Shown piece after piece: positions 51,574 to 59,813 of a stretch of DNA of 64,000 nucleotides. The DNA lies in the NCBI GenBank assembly GCA_019239895.1, contig JAFAZH010000005.1, positions 62,001 to 126,000 on the forward strand, given 5' to 3'. The DNA comes from Abditibacteriaceae bacterium. GTDB lineage: Bacteria > Armatimonadota > Abditibacteriia > Abditibacteriales > Abditibacteriaceae. Each line of letters opens with the position of its first letter. The first letter of the stretch is position 1. The position numbers were made by a program, and so were the translations under genes. Below the pieces are notes generated by a model, which was not told where the DNA came from, did not search any database, and saw only the letters and a list, made by a program, of their open reading frames with translations.

Positions 51574-53055
51574 TTAATAAGAAGCGCGGAAGATACGGCG
51601 GCGCGGGTCGTTGAAGAAGTCCGGGTCGCCGAAGATGTAAATACGCACCACGCGGTTATAGCGAATCGTGAACACGACGTTATAGCTTTGCTCATAGCGC
51701 AGTTCAAAGGTGCGGAAAGCGGCATTGCCGGAAAAACCTGCGGTGGTTGGGTTGCCCGATGCGGGGACAGTGGAACCAACCCCCACTTGCTCTTCGGGAG
51801 CCGCGCCACCGGGAAAGTCAGATGGCCCGTCCGTTGTGAAGGCACCAGGAGGGCCACCGACTGCACCACGACCACCACCGCCGCCGCCCCCTCCTCCACC
51901 GCCGCCTCCACTACTGGAACCGCCACTGGGACCACCGGAACTGCCCCCAGAGCTACCGCCCTCACCTCCACCGCCGCCTCCACCGCCGCCTCCGGCACTA
52001 ACACTGCCAGATTGGACGACGTAGGTTTCAATGGTGTCAGGATAGCCATAGCGGAACAGCACTTTGCGCAGGTCATCACCGAGTTTGACGGTATGTATCG
52101 GGTCTTCCAACTGGGTGCGGGCAATCGGCGACTCAATACCCGCCACCACAATGGCGTCCACGTAACCCAGGCGATCTACCACAAAGCCCATCGCATAACT
52201 TTCCCGATTGTAAAGCCACTCAACGTGATTATTATCCAGGCGCACCGCCACGGCAGAAGCCCAGTGCGCCAGGTAACCATTTTGCGTTTGGGGAAACAGT
52301 TGCGCCCCGCCCAACGGTGGTCGCTGGTTGGTGCTCAAAGTCGCCAGTTGATAATCGTTGGCCGTGCCACCGCCATTGCCGCCACTGGCATTACCGCCAC
52401 CACCGCCACCTTCACCACCACCGCCTCCACCGCCCTGCACAAACACGGGCACCATAACGGCGGTCGGGTTGCCAAACATGGAGAAGAGACCATAGCGGTC
52501 AATGCGGTTATATTGATCTTTATCTACAGCGCGAGTGCCCAAAGCGATGCCGCACAATTGGAACTCCAAGGGATAGCGCACCCAACGCGGCGGAGTCGCC
52601 GGACGCGCCGCGCCACGCACTACGCGGGCAGGTGGCACTGGATTGGGAATGGCTTGGGCTAAGCGCACCCCGGCTCCGATCTTCCCATTAGCATCTGGCG
52701 TCAAGAGGGGATCAGTCAACAGGTTGCGCCCGGAGATGCCCCTTAAGGGTGCGCCGTTGTACAGCGGCGAGATGCCAGGAGCAGGCTCAGGACGCTGGGC
52801 ATGGAGTGCTTTAATGGCATTGAGCGGCAAATAACGTGGCAGATTCTGCTCTTTAACCAATGATGGCTCCAACGCCTGAGGCGCTGTATTGCCATTGGTC
52901 TTGGCTGGTGTGGAACGGCTATCCTTAGCTGTGTGCTTGGCATGGGGAGCCGCAACGACTGGAACTACCCCCAGCCATACGCCCAAGGCACCCAGGACAG
53001 CAGGCGACAAAGCGGCAGTGTTAGAGCGTGACTGTTTTCCATCCCGACGGATCAT
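51574..53055 (-). CDS. Secreted Gly-rich protein with repeated SmpA-like units
   Basis: The 493-residue protein has a signal at about 15-36 (ALSPAVLGALGVWLGVVPVVAA). Three similar units share a small beta pattern ending in a glycine-proline turn or aromatic motif: FQLCGIALGTRAVDKDQYNR with MFGNPTAV, VKLGDDLRKVLFRYGYPDTI, and TFELRYEQSYNVVFTIRYNR. These recall SmpA/OmlA-type folds. Poly-Gly tracts (two of about 15 and 60 residues, with Ser and Glu) separate them. It may be an outer-membrane or envelope assembly protein; the function is unknown. The Gly tracts give long, meaningless open frames on the other strand. Confidence 0.75.
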   Translation of the reverse strand: MIRRDGKQSRSNTAALSPAVLGALGVWLGVVPVVAAPHAKHTAKDSRSTPAKTNGNTAPQALEPSLVKEQNLPRYLPLNAIKALHAQRPEPAPGISPLYNGAPLRGISGRNLLTDPLLTPDANGKIGAGVRLAQAIPNPVPPARVVRGAARPATPPRWVRYPLEFQLCGIALGTRAVDKDQYNRIDRYGLFSMFGNPTAVMVPVFVQGGGGGGGEGGGGGGNASGGNGGGTANDYQLATLSTNQRPPLGGAQLFPQTQNGYLAHWASAVAVRLDNNHVEWLYNRESYAMGFVVDRLGYVDAIVVAGIESPIARTQLEDPIHTVKLGDDLRKVLFRYGYPDTIETYVVQSGSVSAGGGGGGGGGGEGGSSGGSSGGPSGGSSSGGGGGGGGGGGGGRGAVGGPPGAFTTDGPSDFPGGAAPEEQVGVGSTVPASGNPTTAGFSGNAAFRTFELRYEQSYNVVFTIRYNRVVRIYIFGDPDFFNDPRRRIFRASY

Positions 53056-53245
53056 GGAACTCCTCCCTAATGGTGCCTCGACTAGGCCCGGCCTACAGAG
53101 TTAAAAGTTTAAGGCTGACTAAAATGTAAAAAGTAAGAGCTAACACAGCAGAAAGTATCAGGGCATCTGTTACTCTTTGTTAGCCAGAGATTCAAATTGC
53201 TCGACTCGGAATACAGATATTATACGACATGCAGGGATAGAATTC

Positions 53246-56068
53246 CTATCCCACAGTGCGCACTAACGCGGCTTGTTGGGGGTAAATACCCGCAATTTCG
53301 CGTCCGGCACTGATTCCGGACAAGGGTCGCACCGCACCGTCTACCGTCACCTGTTGCAACGTAGACGCTCCATTGGGTGCCAGCGATGCGCCAGAGGCCA
53401 CGATACCGCTGCCTCGGCTCACGGGCAAAGAAGCGCGATGCAGTTTAAAACGGGCACCCGGCGTGTCACAGTAAAACTGCCAGTTATCGCCATTGACCAG
53501 GAGTTCAAAACTGCCTCGCTCCAAGTACACATCTAACAGTGGACGGTGCTCCAGGGCGATTTCAATGGGGGCAACCGAAGCCTTACCAAAAGTGGTGACT
53601 GGCCCCTCGCCTAAGACATCCAAGCGCCACGGCCCGTGTGCATCACGGGCAAAGCGCGGGTCAGGCCCCGCGACTTCATCGGCATTACGAGCATCTGTCA
53701 CCAGTTTTATCATAAAGTGCTGGCTTGAGACAAGCGGTTTGCCATCTAAAGCGAGAGCAACCAGAGTGCCACTATTGAGGTTGCGCACCCGCAAACCCGG
53801 AGCCAAGACGCGCCCCACTCCTGTCAAATTGCCACACAACGCCTGGAACTGCGGCGCGGAGACTACCAGTCGCCCACTCGCCGCGTCGCGCATCATCTCG
53901 CCCGTGTCCGTGCTGAACACATTATGCTCCGTCGCATCATGGTCATTGGGCACGTTATGAAAGGTTTGCATCGCATCCAGGGCCGCCCGGAGGACATCTA
54001 AAGGCTCTAAACTGCCAAAGACAAAACGCTTTTTCTGAAAGTCCACCATGCCCTTGGCAACGTCGGCATCTGTATTATAACCAATCGGCTTGTAGCCGGA
54101 AGCCACCATCGGCGCAATTGGCAACCCTAAAGACAAAATGGCATTGCGCTGCACCCCACTATCAAACAGCAAGCCATCGTAAGTTAAAGGCACATTTCCG
54201 GTGGGCCGGGTTGACATATGATATTCGTCCAGATATTCCGGGATGGCAACCACCCGCCCGCCCAAATCGCGCCGTAAATCTTCCGTGTGCAGCACGGCGG
54301 GAGCACCCTCATAATGCCCAATGCCACTACGCCCTGGCGAGAGAATCAGGTCGTTGTCAGATTCCTGGCGCACCCGGTAAGTATTGCCATCGAAAAAGTC
54401 GTTTTCGAGGCGCGTGGCCCAACCCAGAGCATAAAATGGCTGATGGTAACGTGTATAGGTGAAGGTATCCACCGGGCCATAGGGCACTACGATGCGATGC
54501 ACGCTGGGCTGAATCAGGCCACGCAGGAAGATTTCCGCCCCCACACCGCACAAGCCCCAACGCGAAGGGTCGGAACGCACATTAAAGTAGGAAACACGGG
54601 CTGTGGGCTTGGTTTCATAGGCGAACAAGATCATGCAATCAATGTCATGCAGGCAAGCGTAAGCGGCAGCTTCCACCATGCCTGTGGCACGATTGCGATT
54701 GGGCCAGCAGTAGTTCCACTCGCGCACGCAGAAAGGTCGGCCTTTGATACGGGCGAGGCTGATGGCCGCGGCCATCGAGCGGTCATCTACATCGCTGAGT
54801 GGGTTATGGTTATGGAAAAACGAAGGTGGTTGCCAGGACGGGGCGTTACTGCTCCAATAGGGATGGTCGTAATAGAAGTTACAGCCGACAAAATCCAGTT
54901 CTTCGCTGACCGCCTTTAAATCGGCCAGGTCTTCAAACCGTCCGGTGGCACTAATGGGCACTTTAACACCCATGTTATGCAGGTAATCGCGCATCTCGCG
55001 GAAGTATTTACGATGGATTTCATAAGCGAAAACCGCGCCATCATTGCGACGGGGTAAAGCGGCCCAACGTTGTTGAGCCACTGGCAGGCGTTCAGGATAC
55101 CACGTCATGGCAGGCACCTGGACATTACCCTTTTCCAGACTTTCTCCAGGAGTTAAGGCCGTTACGCCAGTGGAATTTGTCCAAGCTGCCGCGAGGAGGC
55201 TGGTTGTTTTGTAGCGGTCGCGCAGCCAATCATTCCACAACTTCTGAAACTGATTGGCATACGGCTGTGGCATCTCGCGCCACACGCCACGCCGCATAAA
55301 CAGACCCGATTCGTCGTACAACTCAATCATCACGACAGCCGGATCATTGACATAAGCCAGGCCAGTATAAGGATTAACATGCTCTTTTAAGAGGCGATAA
55401 GCATATTCCTTCTGCAACTCAATGAGACGCTGGTCGAACACGCCATAAGGACGGGCACCGCGTCCCACCCCATCGGGATTAGGAACTCCATCGCCTTCTT
55501 TAAAACGTCGGTAGTCCAGCAGGTCGAGATAAACATAAATCCCGGCTTGTTTGGCCCGATAAATCCAGTAATCCAGCTTTTGTAGCCGCGACCCCACAAA
55601 ATGACGTGAATCAGCAGCATCCAGATCAATGATACCGCCCCGCTCATCAAAGTGATGCAAGCGCAGGAGATTAAAACCTGCCGTGCGGAAGTTCTCAATA
55701 ATGGCGTCAATGTCGCTATTAGGCTCTTGCAGTGAAGTATTTGCTACATTGATGCCCCAGAACCGCGCCCGTGTGCCATCGCGCCACACAAAATGCTCGC
55801 CCTTGGTCGTCAGGAAGCCGTGCTTGCCTGCCGGGGCATCCAGCAAATTAGTGAAGTCGTTGAGGGCCGAGCGCGGATAAGGGGTTTTATTGGGATCAAG
55901 TAAGGGCACTTTGCTGCTGGGTGCCACCGGGGGAGGGGGCAAAGCGGCAGCCTTTACAGCCGGGATTACCAGTAACGGGGCCAGGCAGAAAAGCAGCAGT
56001 GCAAAAACGGCAGTAGTATAAATCCTTCTGTGGGGGTAAAAAGACAGCATACGACAACAAAACATCAC
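53246..56068 (-). CDS. Large secreted GH-A-like glycoside hydrolase
   Basis: The 940-residue protein has a long signal peptide (IYTTAVFALLLFCLAPLLVI, cleavage near VKAAA). An ATG seven codons in is an equally good start. A barrel begins with FVWRDGTRARFWGINVANTS and FNLLRLHHFDERGG; VVMIELYDESGLF and FCVREWNYCWPN are candidate acid/base and nucleophile regions, each with a glutamate. C-terminal beta domains follow (DVYLERGSFELLVNGDNWQF). It belongs broadly to GH5-like hydrolases with unknown substrate. A small hairpin (GGGATAG/CTATCCC) overlaps its stop codon. Confidence 0.82.
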   Translation of the reverse strand: MMFCCRMLSFYPHRRIYTTAVFALLLFCLAPLLVIPAVKAAALPPPPVAPSSKVPLLDPNKTPYPRSALNDFTNLLDAPAGKHGFLTTKGEHFVWRDGTRARFWGINVANTSLQEPNSDIDAIIENFRTAGFNLLRLHHFDERGGIIDLDAADSRHFVGSRLQKLDYWIYRAKQAGIYVYLDLLDYRRFKEGDGVPNPDGVGRGARPYGVFDQRLIELQKEYAYRLLKEHVNPYTGLAYVNDPAVVMIELYDESGLFMRRGVWREMPQPYANQFQKLWNDWLRDRYKTTSLLAAAWTNSTGVTALTPGESLEKGNVQVPAMTWYPERLPVAQQRWAALPRRNDGAVFAYEIHRKYFREMRDYLHNMGVKVPISATGRFEDLADLKAVSEELDFVGCNFYYDHPYWSSNAPSWQPPSFFHNHNPLSDVDDRSMAAAISLARIKGRPFCVREWNYCWPNRNRATGMVEAAAYACLHDIDCMILFAYETKPTARVSYFNVRSDPSRWGLCGVGAEIFLRGLIQPSVHRIVVPYGPVDTFTYTRYHQPFYALGWATRLENDFFDGNTYRVRQESDNDLILSPGRSGIGHYEGAPAVLHTEDLRRDLGGRVVAIPEYLDEYHMSTRPTGNVPLTYDGLLFDSGVQRNAILSLGLPIAPMVASGYKPIGYNTDADVAKGMVDFQKKRFVFGSLEPLDVLRAALDAMQTFHNVPNDHDATEHNVFSTDTGEMMRDAASGRLVVSAPQFQALCGNLTGVGRVLAPGLRVRNLNSGTLVALALDGKPLVSSQHFMIKLVTDARNADEVAGPDPRFARDAHGPWRLDVLGEGPVTTFGKASVAPIEIALEHRPLLDVYLERGSFELLVNGDNWQFYCDTPGARFKLHRASLPVSRGSGIVASGASLAPNGASTLQQVTVDGAVRPLSGISAGREIAGIYPQQAALVRTVG

Positions 56069-56122
56069 GAGCGAATGTTACTCCTGAAAGTGTTTAATGA
56101 TTAATCTGAAATGCGTCACCAG

Positions 56123-56146
56123 AGGGGCACGATGAATCATGCCCCT
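56123..56146. repeat. AGGGGCA hairpin
   Basis: AGGGGCA (56123-56129) pairs with TGCCCCT (56140-56146) around CGATGAATCA, followed by ACG. Its plan matches the GTAGGGGC hairpins at 27447 and 46977 but with different inner bases. It lies just past the stop of the next minus gene. Confidence 0.7.
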
Positions 56147-56152
56147 ACGTTA

Positions 56153-56677
56153 TCATCCTGCTACGTCCATATCGTCTTCTAAGCTGGATACTACCGCTTC
56201 GTCAATGATGGAATCAGAAGCCGCGAAGAATTGAATCCCCTTGGCCGCGATCACAGATGCTATATAACCAAGCAACAGTAAGTACAATACCCGCAACAAC
56301 TCCGCGCCGAACACGGCGACGGCGGCCTGAATCTGGGACGGTATCGTATCGCCTGCGACACGATTCAGGCGCATAGACAGGTAATCCGGCTGCGTAAACT
56401 GCTGAAACCCGTGCAACGCCTGAAGAAAGACATAGGCCAACAGGCCAGCGCCAACCACAAAAATACCCAGCCCCAGCCAGCGCACGGTGCGCCGCCAGCG
56501 TTGGCCCGATTGCAGCGCCGCCCGCGAAATCGTGCCTCGACGCACACTGACTGCCGTGCGGTCAGTGCCGCGCGCCGCCAGTTCTGAGACCCGTGCTGAC
56601 GTGCCGGGAGCGGGCTGGTTTTGGCCAATTCCAGCAGTTGGAACGCCTTCGGACGATGCATCAGGTAAACGAGCCAT
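56153..56677 (-). CDS. Two-helix membrane protein of unknown function
   Basis: The 174-residue protein, taken from the ATG at 56677 (an in-frame ATG ten codons upstream is less likely), has a polar, Ala/Arg/Gly-rich N-terminus. Two membrane helices follow (WLGLGIFVVGAGLLAYVFLQ and LLRVLYLLLLGYIASVIAAK) and an acidic tail (SIIDEAVVSSLEDDMDVAG). I recognise no family. It is divergent from mutL. Confidence 0.65.
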   Translation of the reverse strand: MARLPDASSEGVPTAGIGQNQPAPGTSARVSELAARGTDRTAVSVRRGTISRAALQSGQRWRRTVRWLGLGIFVVGAGLLAYVFLQALHGFQQFTQPDYLSMRLNRVAGDTIPSQIQAAVAVFGAELLRVLYLLLLGYIASVIAAKGIQFFAASDSIIDEAVVSSLEDDMDVAG

Positions 56678-56769
56678 GAATAACGCGCTACAATAACCGA
56701 CGATCAACAGTTAATATCGGGAGCAGTTTAACAGAGTCAGCAGATGAGGCAAGTGATAAACTGAGATTC

Positions 56770-58755
56770 GTGACAAATCGCATTCATAAATTAGACCCTT
56801 CCATTGCCAATCAAATCGCCGCCGGTGAGGTCATTGAGCGTCCCGCCAACGCTTGTAAGGAACTCATTGAGAACGCCATAGATGCCGGGGCACGACGCAT
56901 CACAGTGGAAATTGAAGAGGGCGGCAAAAAGCTTATCCGCGTGCGCGATGATGGTTGCGGCATGAATGGGAGCGATGCCGTCCTCGCGCTCCAACGCCAT
57001 GCCACCTCTAAGTTACAGGGCACCGAAGATTTATTTTCCATTCGCACTCTCGGCTTTCGCGGCGAAGCGTTGCCTTCCATTGCGGCGGTTTCGCACATCG
57101 AACTCATCACCCGCGAACCTGATGCCGAAGCGGGCACTCGCGTCGTAATTGAAGCCGGTGTTGTCACCGATGTTTCCGAAGTCGGCGCAACGCCAGGCAC
57201 AGAAATCGTGATCCGCAACCTCTTCTATAACACCCCGGCCCGTTTCAAGTTCCTCAAAAGCGATGCCACCGAAGCCGGGCGCATCGCTGAAATGGTGGGT
57301 TATCTCGCTCTTGCTTACCCGCACATCGCCTTCCGCCTGCGCAACAACGGCAGCGAAACCCTGCGCGTGGAAGCGGCAGGCAATCCTTTTAATGCGGTGG
57401 TGTGTGTCTTGGGCCGCGATACCGCCCGTCAGATGTTGCCCATCGCCGGAGGAGCGGATAACGCCAATGGCATTCAAGTGACTGGCTTTGTAGGTCGGCC
57501 CCAGACGACACGGGCTAACCGCAACGGACAAATCTTCTTCGTCAATGGGCGTGTCATCAAAAGCCGCGCCTTGCAACACGCCGTGGCTGCCGCTTACGAG
57601 GGTCTTATCCACGGTCATAGCCGCTATCCACTCGCCGTTATCTTTGTGCAAGTGCCGCCCAATGCCGTAGATGTCAACGTCCACCCCACTAAAAGCGAGG
57701 TGCGCTTCGCCCGCGAGTGGGAGGTGCATCACGCCGTACGGGTAGCCATACGCGAAACCTTAGTAGCGGCCCAACTCGCTCCAGAATGGGGTTTAGGGGG
57801 CGAAGCCGCCGGAGCCGCAGATACCGGCCCCGTTGCCCCATTTTCCAATAAGCCAAATGCTAACGCCGCAGCGCCAACGACTATTCCAGCACAGGAGCCG
57901 TTCTTCGCCCAGACTTCGGAGGAAACCCTCCCGCCCCATCTGCGCGCCGACAACTACTCCAATAACACGCTGCCCAATGCCAATCCGCAATCCGCAACCC
58001 AAAATCCGCAATCGAATGTTCCGCAACCGGATTATCGGGGCTACTACCAACCCGTCGCGCCACGCGGCGGCAATGTGGAGCAGTTTCGCGCAGCGTATCA
58101 AGCCAATACACAGAGCGGACAGGTCTCGCTGCCCGACATCGCACCACCCGAAGAAACTAAGAAAGTTTCGTTACGGCCCCTGGCACAGATTTCCAACAAT
58201 GCCTATATCCTCTGTGAAGGCGAGGATGGGCTTTATATCGTTTGCCAGCACCGCGCCCACGAGCGCATTTTAGCTGACCGCGCCCTGGCTGCCGCCGAAG
58301 GCAAACCAGTCGAAGCCCAGCGTTTGGTCATTCCTTTCACGGTCGAAATTGGCCCGCGCGCCGCCGCTGCCATCGAAGAAAACACTGCACTCTTGAAGGA
58401 CTTAGGCTTTGAAATCGAAGCCTTTGGTGGCTCATCAGTCTTAGTACGTGCCGTGCCGACCCTCGTGGCGCAAGGTGACTATGAAACCGCTTTTAACGAT
58501 TTGATAGATGAGATTGTCAGTGGCGGGGGAGGCCAGAGCCTGCAAGAGCGACGGCGGGCGTTGCTGACGATGCTCTCCTGCAAAAATGCCATCAAAGCGG
58601 GCGACCCCTTGCAGCCAGAGCAGATGAAAAGCCTGCTGGACGATCTGCTGACCCTCTCTAACCCCAGTATCTGCCCGCATGGTCAGCCGATCTTAATTAA
58701 GATTTCCACATTAGAACTGGACAAGAAATTCGAGCGTGAGTATGCATCGCGTTGA
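56770..58755 (+). CDS. mutL: DNA mismatch repair protein MutL with altered endonuclease motif
   Basis: The 661-residue protein starts at GTG 56770. The GHKL ATPase is intact: ANQIAAGEVIERP, ELIENAIDAGA (31-41), RDDGCGM, HATSKL and TLGFRGEAL. A low-complexity linker runs from about 340 to 450. In the C-terminal domain the usual DQHA(x)2E(x)4E endonuclease motif reads CQHRAHERILAD (492-503), with Cys for the first Asp and Asp for the last Glu. SCKNAIKAGD (603) and CPHGQP (635), the other metal-site motifs, remain. It coordinates mismatch repair after MutS; nicking activity may be weakened. No mutS gene is in the window. Confidence 0.95.
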   Translation: MTNRIHKLDPSIANQIAAGEVIERPANACKELIENAIDAGARRITVEIEEGGKKLIRVRDDGCGMNGSDAVLALQRHATSKLQGTEDLFSIRTLGFRGEALPSIAAVSHIELITREPDAEAGTRVVIEAGVVTDVSEVGATPGTEIVIRNLFYNTPARFKFLKSDATEAGRIAEMVGYLALAYPHIAFRLRNNGSETLRVEAAGNPFNAVVCVLGRDTARQMLPIAGGADNANGIQVTGFVGRPQTTRANRNGQIFFVNGRVIKSRALQHAVAAAYEGLIHGHSRYPLAVIFVQVPPNAVDVNVHPTKSEVRFAREWEVHHAVRVAIRETLVAAQLAPEWGLGGEAAGAADTGPVAPFSNKPNANAAAPTTIPAQEPFFAQTSEETLPPHLRADNYSNNTLPNANPQSATQNPQSNVPQPDYRGYYQPVAPRGGNVEQFRAAYQANTQSGQVSLPDIAPPEETKKVSLRPLAQISNNAYILCEGEDGLYIVCQHRAHERILADRALAAAEGKPVEAQRLVIPFTVEIGPRAAAAIEENTALLKDLGFEIEAFGGSSVLVRAVPTLVAQGDYETAFNDLIDEIVSGGGGQSLQERRRALLTMLSCKNAIKAGDPLQPEQMKSLLDDLLTLSNPSICPHGQPILIKISTLELDKKFEREYASR

Positions 58756-58769
58756 GATAGAATGACAGC

Positions 58770-59162
58770 ATGTTCTCTAACCTGCGGACTTTAGCTATCT
58801 GGTTCCTGGTGATAGAGGGCGTAGGTTCTCTGATTTGGTGGAGTGCCTTGATTCTAACCCCGGCAAGTCGTGCGGCATTCATGTTTCCCGGCACATCCGA
58901 CGCAACGCTGCTGGCCTTTATGGGAGCCGATCTTATTTTGTTTACGGGTGCGTCCCTGCTGAGTGCTTATGGGCTGCAACAAAAGCGCAAATGGGCCTGG
59001 CCGGTTTTGTGTCTGCACACCGGGGCAGCCGTCTATGCTACGTTGTATTGTTTGGCTTTGTCCCTGCTTTCGGGTGGTGGCTGGATAGGCACAATAATGA
59101 TGGCACCCTGTCTGGTGGTTCTGCCATACTTGACCTGGAATCTTTACCCCAAGGACAGGTAG
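58770..59162 (+). CDS. Four-helix membrane protein of unknown function
   Basis: The 130-residue product has about four membrane helices (LAIWFLVIEGVGSLIWWSAL, LAFMGADLILFTGASLLSAY, AWPVLCLHTGAAVYATLYCL, GTIMMAPCLVVLPYLTW). It starts 14 bp after the mutL stop codon and ends 19 bp before the next gene, so all three probably share a transcript. No family is recognised. Confidence 0.75.
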   Translation: MFSNLRTLAIWFLVIEGVGSLIWWSALILTPASRAAFMFPGTSDATLLAFMGADLILFTGASLLSAYGLQQKRKWAWPVLCLHTGAAVYATLYCLALSLLSGGGWIGTIMMAPCLVVLPYLTWNLYPKDR

Positions 59163-59181
59163 CTTTTAAGCGAGGCACACC

Positions 59182-59778
59182 ATGTGGACTTACGTTTGCG
59201 GACGAGTCGCGCAACCTGCCAGACCCGCTTGTAACGTCGGCAAAACGCTGCTCCAAATTGTGGCCTTCTGGTCGTTCTTTCTCTGGGTGCTGCCCACCCT
59301 TATTTATCAAGGGGAAACGCTGCTTGGCCTGGCTCACTTCCGCTTCACACATCCCTTCTGGCAACTCACAGGCATGGCTTTGTTTGTGGTGATGGGAACC
59401 CTGGGCTTTTCGTGCGGCATGATCATGGCAGTTCGCGGCGGTGGCACACCGTTGCCCTTAGATTGTCCCAATCGTCTGGTGTTGGTAGGGCCTTACCGCT
59501 ATGTACGTAATCCAATGGCGATAGCGGGTCTGGCTCAGGGTGTGGCTGTTGGACTTTATCTCGGTTCACCTGCGGTGGTGTTATATGCCCTGGCAGGTGT
59601 GGGGCTGTGGAATTATGGGATTCGCCCGTGGGAAGAGAGGGATTTAGCACAGCGTTTCGGCGCGGCCTATAATCATTATCGCCAGAACGTGCGCTGTTGG
59701 CTGCCACACTGCCATCCCTACAGCCTGCCCGACCAGCTACCAGACCCATCAGGTCACATTGTTTATCCACAAAGCTAA
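59182..59778 (+). CDS. ICMT/PEMT-like membrane methyltransferase
   Basis: The 198-residue integral membrane protein carries the signature of the isoprenylcysteine carboxyl methyltransferase superfamily: LVLVGPYRYVRNPMAIAGLA (cofactor site) and WEERDLAQRFGAAYNHYRQN near the C-terminus. Bacterial members methylate small hydrophobic or lipid substrates with S-adenosylmethionine; isoprenylated protein substrates are unlikely here. About four to five membrane helices are visible. It may be cotranscribed with mutL and the four-helix protein. Confidence 0.85.
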   Translation: MWTYVCGRVAQPARPACNVGKTLLQIVAFWSFFLWVLPTLIYQGETLLGLAHFRFTHPFWQLTGMALFVVMGTLGFSCGMIMAVRGGGTPLPLDCPNRLVLVGPYRYVRNPMAIAGLAQGVAVGLYLGSPAVVLYALAGVGLWNYGIRPWEERDLAQRFGAAYNHYRQNVRCWLPHCHPYSLPDQLPDPSGHIVYPQS

Positions 59779-59813
59779 AACGGTGTGTACTTTCTTCGTG
59801 CGTATGTCCTTTA

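Noticed and set aside
51688..52662. A 324-codon plus-strand open frame opposite the Gly-rich protein
   Set aside because: The complement of Gly codons gives Pro/Thr/Ala runs without stops. The minus frame has the signal peptide and repeated units.
57031..57732. A 233-codon minus frame opposite mutL
   Set aside because: It is the complement of highly conserved MutL ATPase motifs and has no features of its own.
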